Translations under genes and position numbers: made by a program | DNA from: a virus | Strand: one strand, 5' to 3' | Virus record (IMG/VR): IMGVR_UViG_3300037560_000107 | Location: 1-39,146 of that record | Length of the DNA: 39,146 nt | In this document: piece after piece, positions 15,801 through 22,879 of the stretch | Numbering within the stretch: position 1 is the first letter of the stretch | Layout: the number at the start of each line of letters is the position of its first letter | Notes under the pieces: model-generated | Told to the model about the DNA's origin: nothing | The model's database searches: none | What the model saw: only the letters and a program-made list of their open reading frames with translations

Positions 15801-16027
15801 CGGGCCACCTTACAGCACTCAGCGCCGCAGCGCGGGCAGTCGTGCGGGTGATTCCTGATAGAAGCCCGCGCCCCTTCGGCCAGGGTGAAGCGGTGGCCAC
15901 AGCCCCATTGGTGGCACACCACAATGGTTGCCTCAAGATGCTCAACGATGTATCCGAGCATAGAGCCGCGCTGCGCTCGGGGGTCAACAGAAACCGGGGT
16001 GATTAGGTCAATGCGGCGGGCGCTCAT
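15797..16027 (-). CDS. small zinc-ribbon protein
   Basis: The protein has 76 residues. It contains a Cys/His cluster CHQWGCGH near the middle and CPRCGAECC near the end, a treble-clef or zinc-ribbon arrangement. The N-terminal half (LITPVSVDPRAQRGSMLGYI) has no known motif. It is coupled to both neighbours by four-base overlaps. It is probably a DNA- or protein-binding early protein. Confidence 0.6.
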   Translation of the reverse strand: MSARRIDLITPVSVDPRAQRGSMLGYIVEHLEATIVVCHQWGCGHRFTLAEGARASIRNHPHDCPRCGAECCKVAR

Positions 16028-16236
16028 TTCAGCAACCCGAGCCGCTCCATGGGGTCACCATAGGTAAACCGCTTCATCATCGTGAGTGCTGCGCGCTTGT
16101 TCTTCCGGTTGACACTGGCCACCGCCAGCTTTAAACGGCCATGGGGTCTAGGGCATGGGGCACCCCTCGCCATTGCCAATTTACAAGCCTGCTGATAAGC
16201 GTTCAATTCAACTTCCAAACTAATGGGTTGGTTCAT
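16024..16236 (-). CDS. small basic protein, first gene of the leftward block
   Basis: The protein has 70 residues and starts at an ATG preceded by AAGGAAAA. It is helical and basic (ELNAYQQACKLAMARG, then NRKNKRAALTMMKRF) with no recognised family. It is the first gene after the divergent control region. It could be a small regulator, but there is no motif to support that. Confidence 0.5.
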   Translation of the reverse strand: MNQPISLEVELNAYQQACKLAMARGAPCPRPHGRLKLAVASVNRKNKRAALTMMKRFTYGDPMERLGLLK

Positions 16237-16239
16237 TTT

Positions 16240-16365
16240 TCCTTGGGGGTTGCAGGGGGCGCCGTTTCTTATGCTACGCTATGCAGCGTCATGCTACACC
16301 ATGACACAAGCGAAGCAACCAAGGGGCGATGGCCCAAACCATTCAACCAAGAGGGTTTGACGGCA
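16240..16365. promoter_or_regulatory. divergent control region with four 10-bp repeats
   Basis: This gap separates the leftward and rightward blocks, so promoters for both should lie here. At 16271-16310 four consecutive 10-base units each begin with ATG: ATGCTACGCT, ATGCAGCGTC, ATGCTACACC and ATGACACAAG. They are spaced one DNA helix turn apart, as expected for adjacent regulator sites. A leftward promoter could use TTGCTT and TAGCAT with a 16-base spacer. For the rightward one, TATGCT at 16270-16275 is a candidate -10 element without a convincing -35, so an activator may be needed. Confidence 0.5.
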
Positions 16366-16896
16366 ATGACTGATTACAATGATTTGAGTGCAAAGGATTT
16401 GCGCACAGAGTTGCGGCAACGTGACTTGCCCGTGTCAGGCAATAAGACCACCATGGTCAAAAGGTTGGTCACCGCTGATGCCGAGCTAGGCACCGAAGAT
16501 GAAGAGTTTGACCCTGACCAACTGTTTGGTGACAACGTGCTGCGCTTTGAGGCAGCCGTTGACAAGCTCTGTGATGCTCTTGAGATATCGGGCACTGCAA
16601 TGGGTACAGTCAAAGCCGCTATCATCCCCAACGCTGTGCCGGATGAGGCGCCCGTGCCTGAAGGGGTGAGAAGCGCCGCCGCTGAATTGGTGGCCGCTGC
16701 TGAGGAACAGCTAGCAGCAACCCGCGAGTCAATCCGCGAAGCCACCCGCAAGCTCTTGACCACTCAGCCCGATGGCCGGCAGCGGGCATTGCGTGTGCTC
16801 GGTGAGTATGGCGGCAGCGTGTCAGCCGTGCCCGAGAATGATTTGGGCCGGTGTCTGTCCGCGCTCACCAATGAGCTTGAGCAGATCAATGGGTGA
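16366..16896 (+). CDS. SAP-domain DNA-binding protein
   Basis: The protein has 176 residues, first gene of the rightward block, starting at the ATG at 16366. Residues 5-34 are a SAP motif (DLSAKDLRTELRQRDLPVSG, then NKTTMVKRL), a two-helix DNA-binding module. The rest is acidic then helical (VRSAAAELVAAAEEQLAATR, with GRQRALRVLGEYGG) and may oligomerise. The gene overlaps the next by eight bases. A role in early DNA binding or recruitment of replication proteins is inferred from the SAP motif and position. Confidence 0.75.
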   Translation: MTDYNDLSAKDLRTELRQRDLPVSGNKTTMVKRLVTADAELGTEDEEFDPDQLFGDNVLRFEAAVDKLCDALEISGTAMGTVKAAIIPNAVPDEAPVPEGVRSAAAELVAAAEEQLAATRESIREATRKLLTTQPDGRQRALRVLGEYGGSVSAVPENDLGRCLSALTNELEQING

Positions 16897-17194
16897 AGGC
16901 ACAACCAAAACCGAAATAACATTTGAGCACAGAGCGCGCATTGTACTTGGCGCCCGTGTCAAGGATGTGGTGACAGGGTTTGAAGGCATTGCGTGTGGCG
17001 TCTGTTTCCACATGACCGGCTGCACACGTTATTGGGTAGAAGGCCCAACCAAGGCAGACGGCAAATCGACAGAGGTTTGGGTTGATGAAGCCCGCTTGCA
17101 GACTCTAGGCACATGGGTTGACCTTGAGCACCCTGACAGCCCTGATGCTCCAAGCAACTGCGCGGCGCCCAACGTTGGGCCATCAAAGCCATGA
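16889..17194 (+). CDS. small beta protein of the early module
   Basis: The protein has 101 residues, starting at the ATG at 16889 inside the end of the SAP gene. It has an SH3-like pattern: ARIVLGARVKDVVTGFEGIA, then CFHMTGCTRYWVEG and STEVWVDEARLQTLG. Similar short proteins in phages are unnamed. The C-terminus is Pro/Ser-rich. Longer upstream starts are rejected because they lie wholly within the SAP gene. Confidence 0.6.
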   Translation: MGEGTTKTEITFEHRARIVLGARVKDVVTGFEGIACGVCFHMTGCTRYWVEGPTKADGKSTEVWVDEARLQTLGTWVDLEHPDSPDAPSNCAAPNVGPSKP

Positions 17195-17460
17195 ATGAAG
17201 ACGGCCTATTTCTAACCTGCCCGCATGGTGATGTTGCGGTGCTCTGTTGCCGTCAGGTTGCCGGGGCAAAGCTTCTGCTGCGCTATGGCAAAATGGCTGT
17301 GTGGCGGCTGCCAAATCAAGTGGTTGCCACTCATGATGGCTTCATGATGGAGCGTTTTGCGCTCACGGTAGAAGACACAGATAGCCTGCCCGAATTGATT
17401 ACTTGGGTGATGGCTTGCGGCTCACTAAACAACCAAAAGGCTTTGACAGCACATGGCTAG
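17191..17460 (+). CDS. small unknown protein
   Basis: The protein has 89 residues. Its ATG overlaps the previous stop (ATGA) and its end overlaps the next start by eight bases. It has Cys near the N-terminus (LTCPHGDVAVLCC) and a mixed alpha/beta pattern with no known motif. Confidence 0.5.
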   Translation: MNEDGLFLTCPHGDVAVLCCRQVAGAKLLLRYGKMAVWRLPNQVVATHDGFMMERFALTVEDTDSLPELITWVMACGSLNNQKALTAHG

Positions 17461-17713
17461 CAAGCAGGGCGGAATGAAGAAGACTGACAAGCGCCCCGCG
17501 CGGGGCCGGTATTGGGCGCGCGGTGGCCCGTGTGATAAGAAGGTGCGCAACCTCATGCGCCAAATGGTTTATGGGCATGAGGAAACCGGCAGAAAGGATG
17601 AGCACAGACGGCCAATCATGCGCCGAGTAGGCAACCCCAAGCCGCGCTTTGCTTCTCGCGCTGCCGCGCTGAAGTTTTGGAACACAACGCGGCGCAGGCA
17701 TCCTGCAAGATGA
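17453..17713 (+). CDS. small, very basic protein
   Basis: The protein has 86 residues and is strongly Arg/Lys-rich throughout (KKTDKRPARGRYWARGG, KKVRNLMRQMVYG, RRRHPAR). It is probably nucleic-acid binding. No family was recognised. It is coupled to both neighbours by overlapping start and stop codons. Confidence 0.5.
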   Translation: MASKQGGMKKTDKRPARGRYWARGGPCDKKVRNLMRQMVYGHEETGRKDEHRRPIMRRVGNPKPRFASRAAALKFWNTTRRRHPAR

Positions 17714-18054
17714 GCAATCAACATCTGTATGCTGTCAACCAAAAGGTTTGGACTGCGCCCACGGGCACACCCTTTCCTAGCGTTGGCGAGGAACCTGGCC
17801 CACCATGGGTGAGGTTAGATGTGCCACCGCGCAAACCTTCATTGCTCACCCGTTTGATTTGGGGGCTGTCGTGGTGCTTCCGGCTAGCGTCTCGGGGTGT
17901 CCGCGCGTTTAGGCTGCGGTGGCTTGTGTGCCAACACTGCAAGGGTGCCGGTTCCCTAATAAGGCTGAATGACAAAGGCAGCGGGTGGCACCATGCCCCC
18001 TGCCGCTACTGCTCACCACCAAAACATTTGCAAAATCAGAAGGGGCGACCATGA
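17710..18054 (+). CDS. zinc-ribbon protein with hydrophobic segment
   Basis: The protein has 114 residues, starting at the ATG at 17710 that overlaps the previous stop. After a Pro-rich N-terminal half there is an amphipathic or membrane-like stretch (LLTRLIWGLSWCFRLASRG), and then CQHCKGAGSL and CRYC, a two-pair zinc ribbon resembling one DnaJ zinc repeat. The function is unknown. Its stop overlaps the start of the nuclease gene by four bases. Confidence 0.55.
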   Translation: MSNQHLYAVNQKVWTAPTGTPFPSVGEEPGPPWVRLDVPPRKPSLLTRLIWGLSWCFRLASRGVRAFRLRWLVCQHCKGAGSLIRLNDKGSGWHHAPCRYCSPPKHLQNQKGRP

Positions 18055-19301
18055 GTGAACACGCCAAACTTGCTGCCTCTGCCGCTAGCCGTTGGACCGC
18101 TTGCCCCGCGTCAGGGTATCTAACTGAGGATGACAGCGACAGCACCGATGCTCGCGGCTCGGTGTATGCCGCCGAAGGCACCGCCGCACATTTCTTGGTT
18201 GAGGAATGTATCAGGCGCACCCGCGATGGTGACCCGGTGCGACCCGGTGACTTCCTTGGCCGCACCATCGTGGTTGGTCTTGATGAGGAAGGGCACACGC
18301 AAAGCTTTTTTGCTGAAGACCACCACACCCAACCGCTTGAGGGTGATTGGACCTTTGAGGTGACACCTGAAATGGTTGAAGCTTCAAACGTCTTCATCCA
18401 AGCCACCGAAGATGCCTTGCTTACCCTTGACCCTGATGGCACCACATACGTTGAAGAGAAAACCTCACCGGGTCACCCTGACCTTGGCGGCACTCTTGAT
18501 TGGGGCTATGTCTCGGGCAACCGCGCGGCCATCGCTGACTTGAAGTATGGGCGGGGCATCGTGGTTGACGTGTTTAGCAATCCACAGCAAATGATTTATG
18601 CGCTTGGGTTGATAGCGCGCCACCCCGAGATTGAATACATAGACACCTATATCATTCAGCCCCGAGCACCACACGCGGACGGGCCAATCAGGGTTTGCAG
18701 TTACACTGCCACTGAGCTTGTCGACTTTTATATGTGGCTGCTTGAGTGCGTTGAGGCTGCGCAAGATCCTGACGCACCACGGGTGGCCGGCGAGCATTGC
18801 CGCTTCTGCCCCGAGCTAGCAACGTGCCCCGCAACCTTTGAGCTTGCACAGGCCGCAGCCGCCATGGAGTTTGGTGAAGAAGACCAAGCCAATACCGGCT
18901 ATCAACTGGCTGATGCCATGGTGCTCACCGCGATTGTGGAAACGTGGGTTAAGGCGGTGCGCAAGTCAGTGCAAACCTTGCTTATGGATGGCCGCGAAGT
19001 GCCAGGCTATAAGCTTGTAAACGGGCGCGGCTCGCGGGTGTGGACAGTGAAAGAGGCAGCCGTTATAAAGACGGCCAGGGCAGCGGGGCTGCTCAAGGCT
19101 AGCTGCTTCTCGGTGCCTAAGCTGCTGTCACCCCACGCCATAGAGACCGCCGCCGCGAAGGGTGGCAAGGTCAGTGGACCGGCAGCAAAGCTAGCCTTCA
19201 AACCTTTATGGGAGTCGGTGCCAGGCGGGCCAACTATCGCGGCTGAGGATGACCCCCGCCGCCCCTACCGCTCATCAGCAGAGGAGGATTTTACAGAGTA
19301 A
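18051..19301 (+). CDS. DUF2800 family Cas4/RecB-like nuclease
   Basis: The protein has 416 residues, starting at the ATG at 18051 after GGGGCG. It matches DUF2800: N-terminal ASAASRWTACPAS, the helix with EGTAAHFLVEECI, PD-(D/E)XK core segments VEEKTS, GGTLDWGYV and AIADLKYGRG, NPQQMIYALGL, and a four-Cys cluster beginning HCRFCPELATC typical of Cas4/AddB-type iron-sulfur nucleases. It probably acts as an exonuclease in recombination or DNA processing. The next gene is DUF2815, and this pair is often found beside a family A polymerase in phages. Confidence 0.85.
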   Translation: MSEHAKLAASAASRWTACPASGYLTEDDSDSTDARGSVYAAEGTAAHFLVEECIRRTRDGDPVRPGDFLGRTIVVGLDEEGHTQSFFAEDHHTQPLEGDWTFEVTPEMVEASNVFIQATEDALLTLDPDGTTYVEEKTSPGHPDLGGTLDWGYVSGNRAAIADLKYGRGIVVDVFSNPQQMIYALGLIARHPEIEYIDTYIIQPRAPHADGPIRVCSYTATELVDFYMWLLECVEAAQDPDAPRVAGEHCRFCPELATCPATFELAQAAAAMEFGEEDQANTGYQLADAMVLTAIVETWVKAVRKSVQTLLMDGREVPGYKLVNGRGSRVWTVKEAAVIKTARAAGLLKASCFSVPKLLSPHAIETAAAKGGKVSGPAAKLAFKPLWESVPGGPTIAAEDDPRRPYRSSAEEDFTE

Positions 19302-19367
19302 GGTTTCTGCACAGTGTCGCTGTCAACAGCAAATCAGCTAGACAGCTAACCAAGAGGATAGGCGACA

Positions 19368-19937
19368 ATGGCAAATCAAAAGTTGGTGACCCCACCGTTT
19401 CGGGTGTGCTTTCCAAACGTGTTTGAAAAGCGTTCTTTCAATGAGGGGGAACCCAAGTTTTCAGTTATGGCGGTGTTTGACCCGTCAAGCTTCGGCAAGG
19501 CTGAAACTGCTGCTTTCAAACGTTTGCAGGCAGCAGCCAATGAAGCGGCCAAAGACAAGCTCCGCAAGCCGCTGTCTGATGGTGCTGTCCGCAGCCCCTT
19601 CCGCGATGGCGCCGAGAAAGAGCACCTTGAGGGGATAGAAGCGGGCTTCATCTTCATCACGTTGAGCACCAAGCTGCGGCCCGGTGTGATTGATCGCGAT
19701 ATGCAGCCAATCATTGATGAAGAAGTCTTCTATCCTGGCTGCTACGCGCGAGCAACCGTCAACGCTTACGCATATGACAACGTGTCAAAGGGTGTGGCAT
19801 TCGGTCTTCAGAACATCCAAAAGATTGGCGACGGTGAAAACCTCACCGGACGCACCAAGGCTGAGGATGACTTTGAAGGTGACGCACCCGAGTGGGGCGA
19901 CACTTCGGCCACGGGTGATGATGACTTGCTAGCGTAG
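19368..19937 (+). CDS. DUF2815 single-stranded-DNA-binding protein
   Basis: The protein has 189 residues. It follows the family pattern: PPFRVCFPNVFEKRSFNEGE, KFSVMAVFDP, a central helix, DKLRKPLSDGAVRSPFRDG, EVFYPGCYARATVNAYAYDN, KGVAFGLQNIQKIGDGE, and an acidic tail (EDDFEGDAPEW, ending DDDLLA). The OB-fold core with an acidic C-terminus resembles T7 gp2.5-type binding proteins, whose tail recruits the polymerase. It lies between the DUF2800 nuclease and the polymerase. A 66-bp gap precedes it, and AAGAGGA supplies the ribosome-binding site. Confidence 0.85.
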   Translation: MANQKLVTPPFRVCFPNVFEKRSFNEGEPKFSVMAVFDPSSFGKAETAAFKRLQAAANEAAKDKLRKPLSDGAVRSPFRDGAEKEHLEGIEAGFIFITLSTKLRPGVIDRDMQPIIDEEVFYPGCYARATVNAYAYDNVSKGVAFGLQNIQKIGDGENLTGRTKAEDDFEGDAPEWGDTSATGDDDLLA

Positions 19938-19943
19938 GCAACT

Positions 19944-20051
19944 GAAGAAGGATTAGGCGCGCGGGGTTGCGCCCACACACTCACCACCGGTTACAGGCTC
20001 GCCCCTTACGGTGGTTGGTGTAACCCACGTCACCCCGCGCGCTGATTCTTC
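19944..20051 (+). ncRNA. long stem-loop element before the polymerase operon segment
   Basis: The outer stem is GAAGAA (19944-19949) with TTCTTC (20046-20051). An internal loop follows, then a perfect 11-bp GC-rich stem of 19957-19967 with 20032-20042. Inside, ACCACCG (19983-19989) pairs with CGGTGGT (20009-20015), which can extend outward past a bulge. No T-run follows, so it is not a classical terminator. It could be a structured leader, an RNase processing site, a protein-binding element or a small RNA. The next start codon is 22 bases downstream. Confidence 0.55.
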
Positions 20052-20073
20052 CTCAAAGCTTTAGGGGGCGACC

Positions 20074-20244
20074 ATGGGTGATATAGCTGACTGGCACGAA
20101 GACCAATATTATGATTGGTTGTTTGGCCCTGACAGATATGATGACTGTCATGACCTATTGTTTGAGCGCGACTTTAGGCGCAGCCCCGCTGAAGACTTCC
20201 CCGACCCACCGCCCGAGTGGCCCCCGGCTGAGCCGGCCAAATGA
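20074..20244 (+). CDS. small acidic protein ahead of the DNA polymerase
   Basis: The protein has 56 residues, starting at the ATG at 20074 after GGGGGCG and ending with a stop that overlaps the polymerase ATG (ATGA). It is acidic and aromatic (DWHEDQYYDWLFGPD) with a Pro-rich end (DPPPEWPPAEP). Coupling to the polymerase gene supports it being real. A polymerase accessory role is possible but not shown. Confidence 0.6.
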   Translation: MGDIADWHEDQYYDWLFGPDRYDDCHDLLFERDFRRSPAEDFPDPPPEWPPAEPAK

Positions 20245-22373
20245 TTCACCTTGACTTTGAGTCAAGGTCAACTGTTGACCTTGCCAAAACTAAGTGTGGT
20301 TCAAACGCTTACGCGCGGCACCCTTCAACTCAAGTGCTCTGCGCCGCCTATGCCGTTGATGACGGCTTGGTTGATGTTTGGCACCGGGGGCACCCGCTTA
20401 TTGGTATGCCACCCACGGTGGCGCCTGAAGAGTTTATAGAGGCTGTCATTGATGGCCATGAGGTTGAGGCGCACAACGCAAACTTTGAGCGTGCCATTGT
20501 GCGCCACACCTGGCCCCGTGGTCATGGTAAATGGGCAGAGGAAATGGCCAGGCTGTTAGAAGACCCTGCCCGGTGGGTGTGCTCCGCAGCGAAGGCGGCA
20601 AGCTTCGCGCTGCCTCGGTCTCTAGATGGCGCCGCCGCAGCCCTGCGGCTTGACGTGCGCAAAGACCCCAATGGCAAGGCTTTGATTCATCTGCTGTGCA
20701 AGCCACAGAAAGAAGGCGGTTGGTTTGAAGACCCCCGCAAGCTTCAAGAGCTTTGGCACTACTGCGGTCAAGACGTTGTGACCGAGCGCGCCATATCAAA
20801 TGCCTTGCGCCCACTTCACCCGCTTGAGCAAGAGCTTTGGCAGGCTGATTGCCGGATGAATGAAAGGGGCTTCACCCTTGACACCGGGTTTGCTGAGCGT
20901 GCCCTTGCCTTGGTTGCTGAGGAGCGCATCAAACTAAATGGTGAAATGTTTGAGCTTACAGACGGTGACGTTGAGAAAGGCACGCAACGCGCCCGCCTCA
21001 TGAATTGGGCAGAGCATGAGCAAGGGGTTGAGCTACCCAACACGCAGGCTGACACAGTGACCGAGCTTCTAGAAGGCGGCACGCTGCCAAAGGATTTGGC
21101 CAAAGCGTTGGAAATTCTAAGGGTGGTCAACATGACAAGCGTTGCCAAGTTCAAGGCCGCGCTAGCCGGTGTCTGTGATGATGGCCGCGTGCGTGACACT
21201 CAGCTTTTCCATGGCGCCAACACTGGCCGTTGGTCTGGTAAAGGTATGCAGCCCCACAACCTGCCGCGCGGGGTCTCGCCTGACGGTTGCACCGAAGTGG
21301 CCGCAGACTCAGGCTTTGACCTTGAATGCTTTGAAGCGTTGCACGGCTCCCCAACAAAGAAGCTGTCAGCGGCGGTGCGTGGTCTCATTGTGGCGGCACC
21401 CGGTAAGCATTTGTTTGTTGGTGATTACAGCGCCATTGAAGCGCGGGTGCTCTGCTGGCTAGCCGGTGAGCAAGAGGCACTGAATTTGTTTACCAGTGGG
21501 GGTGACGTATATGTTGATATGGCATCCTCAATTTATAACTGCCCCCCTGAAGAGGTTGACTCAGACAAAAGGTTTGTTGGCAAACAGGCTGTGTTAGGTC
21601 TTGGCTATGGCATGGGCATGGTGAAGTTCAAAGCCAACATGAAAACCTTTGGCGTTGATATGCCGCTTGAATTTTACCGCATGATTGTTGGCATTTATCG
21701 CCAAGAGAAATATGCCAACGTGGCAAAGTTTTGGTACAAGATAGAGCAGGCCGTTGAAGCGGCGGTCAGTCAAAAGGTTGGGTGGCCTGATGCCATCAAG
21801 GTTGGCCCGCTCAAGTTCTTCATGCGTGGCCGCTTTCTTCATGTGATGTTGCCGAGCCACAGACTGCTTGCTTACGCTGAGCCACAGCTTGCCTTGCGTT
21901 CACTTTGGTTCTTCCCCGCTGTCACCCCTGAGGGTGATGAAGTGACCATCATGGCGCGCACCAATCGCGGCGCCCCGCCGCCCCGAGCCAAAGCATTAGA
22001 GCAAGCCAAGGCAAATGGTTGGGGGATAGACACCGATGATGAGCCGAGCGAAAAGCACACCCATGAATTTACATACATGACCGCACGCGGTAAAGGTTTA
22101 TGGTTTCGTGAAAGCAGCTACGGGGGCAAGCTCACTGAGAATGTCACACAGGCGGTGGCCCGTGACATCATGGCGGCTGCCATCGTGCGCGCCGACGCTG
22201 ACCCAATCTTCAATCAAGTCTTGCTGACCGTTCATGATGAATTGGTTTGCGAGGCTGACCCAAGTGAAAGCCTTGAAAGATTTGAGGCTATTGTTGCCAC
22301 CGCCCCCGCGTGGGCAGAAGGTCTGCCGGTTGATGTGGAAGCGTGGCAAGGTCCGCGCTATGGCAAAGCATGA
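20241..22373 (+). CDS. family A DNA polymerase
   Basis: The protein has 710 residues. The N-terminal 3'-5' exonuclease begins almost at residue 1, with HLDFES (Asp5, Glu7), and continues with EAHNANFERAIV and the third motif around CGQDVVTE. The polymerase domain has motif A GDYSAIEARV near residue 395, motif B RFVGKQAVLGLGYG near 444-457, and motif C VHDELVCE near 664. It lacks a 5'-3' exonuclease domain, as usual in phages. It should replicate the genome using primers from the PrimPol on the other strand. The stop codon is the first three bases of the 28-bp repeat array. Confidence 0.95.
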   Translation: MIHLDFESRSTVDLAKTKCGSNAYARHPSTQVLCAAYAVDDGLVDVWHRGHPLIGMPPTVAPEEFIEAVIDGHEVEAHNANFERAIVRHTWPRGHGKWAEEMARLLEDPARWVCSAAKAASFALPRSLDGAAAALRLDVRKDPNGKALIHLLCKPQKEGGWFEDPRKLQELWHYCGQDVVTERAISNALRPLHPLEQELWQADCRMNERGFTLDTGFAERALALVAEERIKLNGEMFELTDGDVEKGTQRARLMNWAEHEQGVELPNTQADTVTELLEGGTLPKDLAKALEILRVVNMTSVAKFKAALAGVCDDGRVRDTQLFHGANTGRWSGKGMQPHNLPRGVSPDGCTEVAADSGFDLECFEALHGSPTKKLSAAVRGLIVAAPGKHLFVGDYSAIEARVLCWLAGEQEALNLFTSGGDVYVDMASSIYNCPPEEVDSDKRFVGKQAVLGLGYGMGMVKFKANMKTFGVDMPLEFYRMIVGIYRQEKYANVAKFWYKIEQAVEAAVSQKVGWPDAIKVGPLKFFMRGRFLHVMLPSHRLLAYAEPQLALRSLWFFPAVTPEGDEVTIMARTNRGAPPPRAKALEQAKANGWGIDTDDEPSEKHTHEFTYMTARGKGLWFRESSYGGKLTENVTQAVARDIMAAAIVRADADPIFNQVLLTVHDELVCEADPSESLERFEAIVATAPAWAEGLPVDVEAWQGPRYGKA

Positions 22374-22594
22374 ATAAATGTTTGGTTTTGAAAACTGATG
22401 AATAAATGTTCACTTTTCAAAAGCGGTGAATAAATGTTCACTTTTCAAAAGGGGGGAATAAATGTTTGGTTTTGAAAACTGATGAATAAATGTTCACTTT
22501 TCAAAACCGATGAATAAATGTTCACTTTTCAAAAGCGGTGAATAAATGTTCACTTTTCAAAAGCGGTGAATAAATGTTCACTTTTCAAAAGGAG
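22371..22594 (+). repeat. eight tandem 28-bp repeats with mini-ORFs
   Basis: Eight head-to-tail units start at 22371, 22399, 22427, 22455, 22483, 22511, 22539 and 22567. Each begins TGAATAAATG (GGAATAAATG in unit 4). Units 2, 3 and 5-8 continue TTCACTTTTCAAAA. Units 1 and 4 continue TTTGGTTTTGAAAA. The core is a palindrome in both types: CTTTTCAAAAG or GTTTTGAAAAC. Every unit has an ATG preceded by a purine-rich stretch, opening short reading frames such as MFTFQKR or MFGFEN. The last unit supplies AAAAGGAG for the next gene. Candidate roles are origin iterons, a repressor array or a translation-control leader. Confidence 0.9.
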
Positions 22595-22601
22595 CGCACA
22601 A

Positions 22602-22826
22602 ATGGTTAGCACCAGCCACCAATTAGCGTCAGACATTTTGGCGTCACAGTCAAAAGCTTTGGAAGCCTTGACGAATATGTATGAATTGGCCGTGCAAATG
22701 CCTGACAACAAAGCTGCGGCAATCAACTTTGATACAGCCGTGGTTCTAGGCAAGCAAGCTGAGAGAGTCATTGCGGCGGCTGAGCACCTTGACCGCATAC
22801 AAAACAGGGGCGGTGTGGGGGCATGA
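22602..22826 (+). CDS. small helical protein after the repeat array
   Basis: The protein has 74 residues, starting at the ATG at 22602 behind AAAAGGAG, the end of the last repeat unit. A longer start inside the array is unlikely because it would use the repeat as coding sequence. The protein is almost entirely helical (HQLASDILASQSKALEALTN, and VLGKQAERVIAAAEHLDRI). The family was not recognised. Its close link to the array suggests the repeats control its translation, or that it binds them. Confidence 0.6.
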   Translation: MVSTSHQLASDILASQSKALEALTNMYELAVQMPDNKAAAINFDTAVVLGKQAERVIAAAEHLDRIQNRGGVGA

Positions 22827-22879
22827 AGGCATACCAACTATTGTGGTGGCTCAAACTGTTTAGGTGGGTGTGGCGATGA
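22823..22879 (+). CDS. 18-residue tryptophan-rich microprotein
   Basis: The reading frame encodes MKAYQLLWWLKLFRWVWR. Its ATG overlaps the previous stop (ATGA) and its stop overlaps the helicase ATG (ATGA), so it bridges the two genes exactly. It has four Trp and four Lys/Arg in 18 residues, an amphipathic membrane-active composition. It may be a coupling leader for the helicase, a small membrane-binding peptide, or chance. Confidence 0.4.
   Translation: MKAYQLLWWLKLFRWVWR

Noticed and set aside
22371-22594. Resemblance of the 28-bp repeats to a CRISPR array
   Set aside because: The units are directly adjacent with no unique spacers, and no cas genes are present.
22566-22601. Earlier GTG start for the 74-residue protein inside the repeat array
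   Set aside because: The extra residues come from the repeat unit, and a proper AAAAGGAG site serves the ATG at 22602.
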